Positions 56,187-64,000 of a DNA stretch of 64,000 bases are shown one piece after another. Position 1 is the stretch's first letter. Each line of letters opens with the position of its first letter. Below the pieces are notes generated by a model, which was given only the letters and a program-made list of their open reading frames with translations, was not told the DNA's origin and did not search any database. The stretch spans positions 4,481,811 through 4,545,810 of the forward strand of contig CM021315.1 of NCBI GenBank assembly GCA_010645155.1, read 5' to 3'. The DNA comes from Tigriopus japonicus. Its lineage: Eukaryota > Arthropoda > Copepoda > Harpacticoida > Harpacticidae. The position numbers and the translations under genes were made by a program.

Positions 56187-58442
56187 AAGATGAGAGGCAC
56201 GAACGACCAAAATGTTTTGCAACATTCTTCACAATTAAGACTGAACAAATCATTAAGGTGTGTGCTTCTCAAAGCCTTGATGTTGAAGATGCTCATAAAT
56301 ACATCCAATTGATATTGACATGACAGGAAGACACGTTCAGTGTCTTTAGTTTTAAAGATGTCTTTGTGTAACTTGAAGGCGGTAAGGCAGCACAAATATA
56401 ACAAATCAGATGGGGTCATTAACCCCCCTCTATTCACAAGGTCAAGAAACTGCTTTCCCTCTGTTCCAACTTGGAAGCTAGAGGTGGAAAAATCCACTTC
56501 TGGAGAGGCTCGGCTCGCAATTAGGAGATTTGGACATCCTTCACACTTCACATTTTTCATAGCACCACGAGCAATATAACCAGCAACATAAAATATTGCT
56601 CCAAGCTCGTCTTTGTAATCCGAAGGGTTCATGTTGGTCTCATTGGAAATGGATTCACACAGCTTTTCGGCTGTTTGTTGAATTCTGTGTGCATCTTTTG
56701 TCGAACTCATAACCGACCATACATCCTCCACATTCAAAGAAACCCACTTAATCAAAGCCTGAATTCGGATCTTCTTCTCAGCTTCGAAAAATTGTCGCAC
56801 GGACAAAAAGTAGTTGGCACCTGCCAACTGACGAAACCAGCCAAACCGACTTTCCAGAGGATCAGTTGAGATTTTACCCAGCAGCACGTAATCAAGTCGA
56901 TTTGTATCTAACAAATACACGGCAAGATCACTGAGGCCTAAGCAGGTTTGCTTTAGGGCAAGGAATGTCTCTTTTGTTAAACCCTTTAGATCTTCTTGGG
57001 CACATAACTCTTCCCAAGCACAAATCCAGTCATAAAATTCACGGAGAAACACAACTTGAGAGAGGTCATTCTTGTCAATACTTTTTCTGGACTGATCTCT
57101 TTTTTGTTGCGCATGGGAGCTCGATTTGCAATTCACAGTGTTCCAGAATCTTCGGATGAGTGCTAAGAAGTTTGCCGTTTCTTCCCATTTCCAATTAACA
57201 TTTGAAAATTGTCTTAATCCGGCAATGGTTGACTCATGGAAAAAGGAATCAGCTAGTATAACTTTGGTCCTCTCAATGGGCTTTGGATTCAAAACTTTGT
57301 CGTTCAGCTTATGGGCATAACGAACAGGATTGCCCAACTCTTGATTGTAGAGGGCCTGAACGTGGCTTTTACTTGCAGACACTTTTTTATTTTGGAAGTC
57401 TGGGCACTTAAAGTCTTTCTTGTTTAGAAGATTATTATAGCAGTTCTTGAAGACGTGCACAGAATCAAAGAGCAAGTATATGCGAGAGTCTGGCTTGTTC
57501 GGATTCAAAATGTAGGGTCTCAAAGACTCTCCAGACAGTTCTTCAGCAAAAAACTTGCGATTGGCGGAGTGGGCATCTGCAATGGCGACAACAGGATCAA
57601 ATCCAATCTCTGTTACAGTTTTCAGAACCACGTAAAACCATTTCTTGATTATCTTTGAATCAATCTTAGTCAAAGGAACCATTGCCACTGTATCACAATA
57701 TCGTCCACCCACACTCTTAATCATGAAACACAACAGAGTTTTTGCAGCTTCGAGATTTTCTAAGCCCATGATTCGACCGTTCACAAGTTCTACTTTTTTG
57801 GCGCAATATACTTCATCAAATAGGATGGATACAACCTTTTCACGGTCAGAAAGGCCTGTAAAAAAAACGAGAAAAATCCTATTGGAGCATGTTGTTCATT
57901 TTAGGAATATTGATTGAAATATATACCTGCAATTCTTGCTCGGAGGTATTTGATGGTGCTGTCGGGTAATCCTGAATCAACATTCACAGCACTTGTGTAG
58001 GACTTCAGATGTCGGCTAGAGGGTAAGCAAAGTAGTCCTTCTGATACTATTTGCTTGTACAAGGCTGGAGATATATTTTCCCACAGAATTGATGTTGCAA
58101 TCAAAGATGGAGAGTATCTTCGTGTGAATGGCTTTGTTGTCAGGAGATTGAGTTGTTCCGAAAGGAATACAATGCGATCACTTTCCTCCTTTGTCATCTT
58201 GTTAATGCACTGGCGGAGGTTCTTCACACAACTTTAAATTATTTGAGATGGTTCAGCTTCTTCATTTTGTTCAATTTTGCTCTTTAGAAATGCTATTATA
58301 TTCAAAATCTCGGACTTTCTTGTAATTTTGTTCACTGACAGGATGTGCGAAATGAAAGAAGTTTTGAATTCCAAGTCACCAATCCATAAACGACATTCCA
58401 GTTCAGAGTTAATGACAAGACTGAAGGCAAAGAAAGGTCTAC
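56187..58442 (-). pseudogene. P-element/THAP9-like transposase, interrupted
   Basis: Three minus-strand parts read in one frame: 58442-58237, then from 58233 after an in-frame TAA (58234-58236) to 57927, a 71-nt intron (57926-57856, GT-AG), then 57855-56183. The intron join restores ILFDEVY, the conserved start of the catalytic RNase H-like core. Further family blocks are YLLFDSVHVFKNCYNNLL and STDPLESRFGWFRQLAGANY, followed by a Cys-rich C-terminal part (VAGYIARGAM, CEGC, GGLMTPSDLLYLC). I find no N-terminal THAP zinc finger. The reading frame runs to the last base of the insert, and its stop codon (TAG, 56180-56182) lies in the flanking duplication, so the natural C-terminus is probably missing. 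The premature TAA argues that it is inactive. Confidence 0.75.
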
Positions 58443-58987
58443 CTAAAATAGAAGAGAAATGAAGTGTTACTCTCTTTTATTTTATTTTTTTGTGCCCTCA
58501 TGTGTTCAGACAAATTGAAAATACGTTAGTCACAGATTTCCTAAAATCATGCTGAAACGTGTTTTCTTTTTGCAAAATGCAATTTCAACCTCGGAATAAG
58601 AGATGAGGTTTTATTGACAAACCCAAACCTACTTATTCAAATCGCATGAACCCAAAGTGATCAAACACGCCACCAAATGGCTCCGGACAAAATATAAAAC
58701 ATCACTTTAGAATCATGGTAGTCGTGGTAGAATTTGAGTTGTTTTTTTTTGCTTGAATGTGTTCCCAAACCAATCCCTTTTCTCCAAAATCAAGGAAAAT
58801 TTAATCCCCGTTATTCAATAACTTTTTACAATGATTACAAACGAGGTAGAGCCCTGCTTAAAGAGAACGCCGGACATCAAAGTAAAAATTGCTGTTCCGC
58901 CGATGAGTTATCTCTTCTTTGGCTTTACATTGCATCCTTGACATGCTGGCCGCTAGTGGGGGCACATTAGTAGTTTAGGTTTCCTTG
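56187..58987 (-). mobile_element. P-element-type DNA transposon inserted into the LINE
   Basis: The 2801-bp insert is flanked by the 7-base direct repeat CTACAAC (56180-56186 and 58988-58994, plus strand). Extending to eight bases leaves one mismatch; P elements make 8-bp duplications. Deleting the insert and one repeat restores the LINE reading frame exactly. It carries a P-type transposase remnant on the minus strand. I cannot find matching terminal inverted repeats: the 5' end (minus sense) begins CAAGGAAACC and the 3' end is CTCATCTT. Confidence 0.7.
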
Positions 58988-59310
58988 CTACAACTTACCT
59001 CAAATCCTGGGTTAGGACAGACCCCATGAATTCTCTTGAAAACATACAGTATCAGATACCTTTCATACCTCCTCTGAGTATTGTACAACCCTAACTTTTG
59101 GAGTCTCTCCCAATATGAGAGCTCTCTCATTCCTGTGATGTTAGTAGAGAACCATCTTTGTACCTGCTCGACCTTTTGCAAACCTGCGAAACTCATTGGA
59201 GCCCAAATGGGTGAGGCATATTCAAGATGAGGCTGAACAATCGTCTTGCACAGAGTTAGCATCGTAACACTATCTCTGAGCTTGAAAGTGCGATAGATCG
59301 TAGACAACGG
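58988..59310 (-). mobile_element. LINE fragment, upstream part of the interrupted copy
   Basis: The minus strand encodes STIYRTFKLRDSVTMLTLC, then LEYASPIWAP, VEQVQRWF and RYERYLILYVFKRIHG, the standard region downstream of the reverse transcriptase catalytic motifs. The copy is 5'-truncated at about 59310, as is usual for LINEs. It continues in frame at 56186. Confidence 0.8.
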
Positions 59311-61778
59311 AACTTATGGACGGCTGGCGCTGACGTAACTTTTCATAAAGCGTTTTGTTGCTTAGGAGGCTTAGCAACTTTTTAGGACCTAAACTAATTG
59401 CTAACACTAAAATTTTCTCTTTTCAGTCTGTGTTGAGTCTCTGCATTGGGCCTTCCAAGGGTTTTCAAAAGTATTAATACTATTTATGCACTAGCAAAAG
59501 AAGGAAGTAATGGCCAAAATCCGACGGAGGGAGTTTCATTTTATTAGCAACCCAAGGGCGTCAGCCCAAGGGGTGTCAATGAAATGAAAGAAGTGATGTC
59601 GCATCTTGGCCATTACACACTTCATTTGTGGGTGCTTGTGGTATTTTGTTGACCAAGTTATCCGTTTAGGACTTCCATTACAATTTTTCAACCCTCAAAA
59701 TCTGCTCAACCATGGATTTTTGTACTATTCAACTAGCATGCCTTGCCTACTCAATACTAGTTTTAGGAGGTAGCTCTCTCCACCTTAAGTACATCAGTTG
59801 GTGTGTTAGCTACTCAGAGCCTTAGTTTAAAAGCCTACTTTGACTAATTTGTTGGATCATTCCCTGTCAATGAGATGGGGGCTTTAGAGGTACAAGTAAT
59901 TGTACGTTTGAGATGTGTTTGTAAAGACATGATTCATTCATAGGGCAATAAGGAGATTTGTAGGGCAAAAAAATCAGTTGAAGCGAAATAATTTCATCAA
60001 GTAATTTACCCAATTTTGATTGGAATTGACAATCTATCCCTCTCAGGATTTATTTAAATCATTTTCTTGAATATTTGTCTGCCTAATTTGGATTAGAATT
60101 GAGAGTTTGCAATTTCAAAAATTCAACCAAACCACATTGGTACTTTTTAACTTAGTCATTAAGCCTTCAACAACACAATTGAGTGAGATAAAGCAGTTTT
60201 TGTCAGCAATCATAGCATTGAATTCAGAACAATGTCCTACTTTTTCTGTTGAGGTCACGTGACCGATGTCCACGTCATCACATGACGTCATGAGGCCGAG
60301 GCCCAATTTAACCAAATCTCAATCCTACTTCAAGAGGATAAACGGGAAGTTTTTTGAAAGGAATAATCCCCTCGACCAACCTTGATTTTATTATGATTTG
60401 AAAAAATGGAAAATCCCGTTTATCCCGAAAGGAAACCCTCGGCCGGAATGAACGTTCTGTTCTGTGTTGAAGAATCCCTCGGCCAACCTTGACTTTCCAA
60501 GCAATAATTTCTTTGTTTTGATTGTAAAAGGCCAAAACAGAAAACACATTTATTTTAAGAATGTTTATTGCGATAAGTTATTTTACCATCGGGCAAGGGG
60601 CAATAGAGAAAGATAGAGAGAAACTGAAGGAAGAGTTGCGGATGGTTTATCATTTATCACCTTCACTTTCCCAGCAATATTTTTTTTGGTTTCATTGTAA
60701 AGAGGGCCAAACTGAAAACACTTTATTCTTTATTTTTCATTTGGCTAATCACTGAAAATGTTTGGTTATAGAATAGGAACCATGTGTAGTTCTCACATTT
60801 GGCTCTCCCACTCTTGCATGCACCTAAACTCTTTTTCATAAGAAGGAGAGAAAACTGGGGCTGTTTTCCCACTGAACATTCTCGCTTGTGCATTTTATTG
60901 CCTCAACTGAAGCGACTTCAGGCATAGTCTCTGCTTCATGTCTTTCCTCAGGTGGATGCATGAACACAATTCGAACCATTCTATAACTATTTAAGAGAGC
61001 CCCCTCACATAGAATTCAAGGAACTTTATGACTAGCGGTTCGGCTGAGCCGTATCACTCAGGTATGTTTTAGTCTCAAACAAAATCATTGACTTGATCAA
61101 TGAACAGCCTTGAAGTGGAACGCTTTCCAGAGCAGATGTCATGTCGCACAAAGAAAAAGAATGTACTCGTTCATCTAGAAATCATTACTTTCATTTAAAG
61201 ATCACGGTACTTCCATTTTAATATAGGAGTCAACAATACCTTCAATCGGCAAACACGTTTGTTGCTTTCATCTTCAAATGGTTTTGGATAGTACTTTATA
61301 TTACCCACACTCCTTCTTAGCCATGACCATTGACGAGAAATCATGTACGCTCAAGTTTTACGGATCTGCCTTCTTATCTTTTACCTCGATGTTTTGAGTT
61401 ACTGTTGTGTTACTAAACCCAATCGGGCTTCCTTAAATTTGATGCGCCCAGAAAAACTTATCGCCGGTTTCTCGTTGAAGTCAAGCTCTCTCTGACTTTC
61501 GTGCAGCTCACTTCAAAACGAAAAAAATTGACGAACAGTCGACAGTCGACAGCCGGCTTCATTGGATGGTAGAAGTCTACCTGTGACTGAAAGTGCAACA
61601 CAGGCCAAAAGTTTTGAATTTGCCATACGATTTTCGTCCGAAGAAGACACGCTACAAGATTTCTCATCGCTGGCGCTTCTCATGTAACCCAGTTAAGAGG
61701 CTCGGTATTCAGTAATGCGCGTCAGTTGTGGATTCACTAGAAAACGCACGCTATGCATTTTGAAGCAATAAGTTTATT
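59311..61778. other. gene-free region with a local duplication
   Basis: No gene seen. 60487-60555 and 60660-60738 are diverged direct copies (both with CAGCAATA or AAGCAATAA, ATTGTAAA and AAAACAC motifs). The sequence AAACGGGAAG...TCCCGTTTATCCCG near 60340-60430 forms a short imperfect inverted repeat. Confidence 0.4.
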
Positions 61779-61780
61779 TA

Positions 61781-62039
61781 CCCTGTGATAACTTGAGTTG
61801 TTACAGAAATTTTACGTTAACACACGCCGTTGGCTTCATTTGCAAACACAAAAGTACGTAAGTTGCGACAAAAAATCGTTTAAATAAAGCTAAGCTTATA
61901 AACCACGTCGCAAAACTTTTTCATAACTTTTGCCACAGGATTTCTTGTCCTAACTTGAGTGAGTACTTTCGAGTTTGCAAATAAAGTCAACGGTGTGTGG
62001 AAGCGAAAAATTTCTGTAACAACTCAAGTTGTCGCAGGG
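61781..62039. mobile_element. 259-bp MITE with about 65-bp terminal inverted repeats
   Basis: The left end CCCTGTGATAACTTGAGTTG and the inverse complement of the right end CCCTGCGACAACTTGAGTTG match with two differences. Similarity continues through TTACAGAAATTTT and ACACRCCGTTG to about 65 bases. A TA dinucleotide flanks each side (61779-61780 and 62040-62041), the target duplication expected for Tc1/mariner-type elements. The right end lies 17 bases before the next gene's ATG. Confidence 0.8.
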
Positions 62040-62046
62040 TATAAAA
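62040..62046 (+). promoter_or_regulatory. TATAAAA at the MITE/gene junction
   Basis: TATAAAA begins with the TA target dinucleotide and precedes the ATG by only 10 bases. That is too close for a normal TATA box with a 5' UTR from this ATG. It could work if translation starts at the second ATG (62090), or it may be coincidence. Confidence 0.25.
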
Positions 62047-62056
62047 CTCAGCTCAT

Positions 62057-62729
62057 ATGAAGTTAAAAGAGGTCCTGGTTTCAGACATCATGAAAAGGAG
62101 ATTTGTGCTAGCTCTCATTTGCATCGGACAATTACTCTTTTTGTGCATGTTCTTTAAGGTGCCACAACATACTAAAAGTGCATTAAGTGAAGGAACAAGT
62201 GAATTTGATGCGGTGATCAAATCTGTTAACAGTGGTGCCACTGGCAAAGTATTTTCAGGTGTGCCCTTTAGGGAATTCACCTCTTCACGAATGTTTGAAG
62301 ATTTTCCAAGAGATATTAATCGGGTTCAAGTGAAAAAGTTGAACCTTAATTGCCACCTATGGGCCGTTTTGACTACGATCAATTTCCCAGGAGAGGCTGT
62401 GAGGCAATTTTTATACAAAACCCATTGGTGTTTGGTTGTAGTCGGAGATTGGTCCAAACCAACTATATATGAACTACCAACAACCATCGGAGAGAATATT
62501 ATCTTCCTCTCGAAAGAAAATCAGACAAGCACTGGTCTGAATCTAATCACATATTTGCCGTGGAACAGTTTTGGAAGAAAAAATGTTGGATATTTGTATG
62601 CTATTGCCAATGGAGCCCAACAAATTTGGGATTTTGATGATGACAACTATTTCAAGTTTTGGCTTAATGGAGCCGCACCTGATCCCTTTTTGGAAGTTGA
62701 CACTTTTGTGGATATTATGAACTCCAAAG
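62057..62729 (+). CDS. DUF288/STELLO-like glycosyltransferase, first exon (partial)
   Basis: The exon encodes 224 residues and ends at a good donor (CAAAG/GTATGT); the rest lies beyond. A single hydrophobic segment (about 14-33) after a short basic N-terminus predicts a type II Golgi membrane protein. The lumenal part shows the family pattern: LWAVLTTINFPGEAVRQ (101-117), WCLVVVGDW (124-132), LPWNSFGRKNVGYLYAI (167-183) and WDFDDDN (191-197), the last probably a DxD-type metal and nucleotide-sugar site. Plant members (STELLO) assist Golgi assembly of cellulose synthase complexes; nematode and other invertebrate relatives are uncharacterised. The start could be 62057 or 62090 (MKRRF). No later exon is found before 64000, so the first intron is at least about 1.2 kb. 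Confidence 0.75.
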
Positions 62730-63793
62730 GTATGTTTTAAGAAGATAGTGAAGTTTAAGATCGGAACTTTTATCTCGCTGACGGCCACAGGGAGAAGTTT
62801 ACGTGAGTGTACAAGAAAAACAAATAATCCAATTAAGATAAAGATGTTAACAATCATGAAACTCAACAAAATCTGAAGGTCTTTGAATTTGCTCGAGGAA
62901 TTTGTTGGCCGTCCATCGTTTTCCTTTTGGAGGCCTTCATATGTATGTGACCAGTTCAACGAGATCATACTGCATGTTGTGTAAAAGAGAAAAGTACCGT
63001 CGGGTTTTGATGTTTAGGAATTTTTGGTCTACAGGAAAAAAATCCTTTAAACCGAGTTTTCCCATAAATCGAAACCCCCAAAAAATGATACCAAGCGCTC
63101 ATTTGGCTTAACTTTTATGTGTTTTTCATTGACATAAAGCTCTCCACGTTTTCCTCTCTCGCTTTACAAACTCTCGTTCCAAACTTTTCCCAAGCATTGG
63201 AAACACTCAATATGGCTGATTTTAGTCTCTTGGTTCATCTCCAGTTCATTCTTATCAGGTTCAATTTCTACCTCATTTTGTGCGTCATTTTATTTTCATA
63301 TCTTGACACCATGGAAAGAACTTTTTAGACAAATATCCCTGAGCCGAATCATTTTAATTTGCGAAATCTCTTAAATCGTGACCATTTACTAAATATTGAA
63401 AAATTAGTCAGTGGGGAAAACCCCCTTAAATCGAGATCCCGAATTGATTTCCAACTGTATGTTCTTTTACCGTGCCCTCAGTCTTGGAGTAAAGAGGGAA
63501 ATGTCCTTATGATGAAGGCAAGAGTATTGAGCATACTTGATAATGAAAATGTATATTCTGGGACTCAATAATACAATTGAAATAACAAACATGATGATTA
63601 TAAAAGTAAAAAAGAGTTCCCAATGCCGCCCCATAAGCCTAATGGTTTGCTTTAGTGGGGAACCTTGACTAGATACGTCACCTCTCGCCAAAGCCGTGTT
63701 ACTCTCGAAGCTTCTAACTCAAACAGCTCTTCCGACTCCTTCCCGAAGCTTGTCTTCTACTCAGTTCATAAGAATGTTTGGGCTACTTTTGAT
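62730..63793. other. intron or intergenic sequence after the DUF288 exon
   Basis: Probably intron 1 of the glycosyltransferase-like gene. Open frames here show no family similarity. Confidence 0.4.
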
Positions 63794-64000
63794 TAGTGAT
63801 GGGGAGTAATTGTCATTGCAATTACAAATACGCAATTTCTATCACAATTACATGTAATTGTATTTTTTCGATTACAATTACATGTAATTGTATTTTTTCG
63901 ATTACAATTACATGTAATTGTATTTTTTTCGATTACAATTACATGTAATTGTATTTTTTTTCAATTACAATTACATGTAATTGTATTTTTTCAATTACAA
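63794..64000. repeat. minisatellite of ATTACATGTAAT type inside a MITE-like element
   Basis: After TAGTGATGGGGAGTAATTG (a left end like that at 43936), about five copies of a 30-base unit follow. Each contains the palindrome CAATTACATGTAATTG and a T-run of variable length. The array runs off the right edge. Confidence 0.85.

Noticed and set aside
58463..58987. Search for the THAP zinc finger expected at the transposase N-terminus
   Set aside because: No C2CH spacing with the expected intervening residues was found in any minus-strand frame.

Overview
This is a eukaryotic nuclear window, AT-rich between genes. Multi-exon genes have GT-AG introns (four of 71 to about 150 nt, others larger), AATAAA poly(A) signals are present, and there are many interspersed transposon remains. 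The gene set (an FMRFamide-receptor-like GPCR, a CYP2-clan P450, a Vav with a single SH3 as in insects, a THAP9/P-element-type transposase) fits an arthropod. A small crustacean such as a copepod is my best guess, but the sequence does not prove it.

Layout. 1-310: the edge of an unrecognised gene (minus strand). 0.3-10 kb: gene-poor, with a degraded mariner-like inverted pair (about 3.2-3.65 kb) and a full-length tRNA-derived SINE (6864-7334). 10-22.6 kb: the gene-dense part, with four long genes whose coding sequence is in one exon: a GPCR (+), a P450 (+), Vav (-) and a PAF-acetylhydrolase (-). 22.6-33.3 kb: a gene desert filled with inverted-repeat and MITE-like elements. These include a large palindrome, a foldback pair, a hAT-like element with a perfect 8-bp target duplication, and a 1.4-kb segment bounded by opposed arrays of GGTCAC repeats. 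33.3-39.7 kb: a six-exon Sen1/senataxin-type helicase carrying an N-terminal FHA domain. It converges tail-to-tail with 40.1-41.7 kb, a secreted, probably GPI-anchored protein with two actinoporin-like domains (-). 47.3-50.5 kb: a three-exon secreted protein of unknown family with a 38-nt microexon (-). 52.5-53.9 kb: a hAT-like non-autonomous element with an internal minisatellite. 55.9-59.3 kb: a truncated LINE interrupted by a P-element-type transposon; removing the insert restores the LINE reading frame. 62.06 kb to beyond the interpreted part: the first exon of a DUF288/STELLO-like type II membrane glycosyltransferase, with a 259-bp MITE ending 17 bp before its start codon. The last 200 bp are an ATTACATGTAAT minisatellite inside a repeat that has a relative at 43.9 kb.

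The genes do not form an operon or one pathway; they are ordinary neighbouring animal genes. The most unusual items are the tandem actinoporin-like surface protein, the FHA-helicase fusion, the nested P-element/LINE with its odd 3' boundary, and the opposed GGTCAC arrays. All homology statements come from reading motifs by eye, without a database search.
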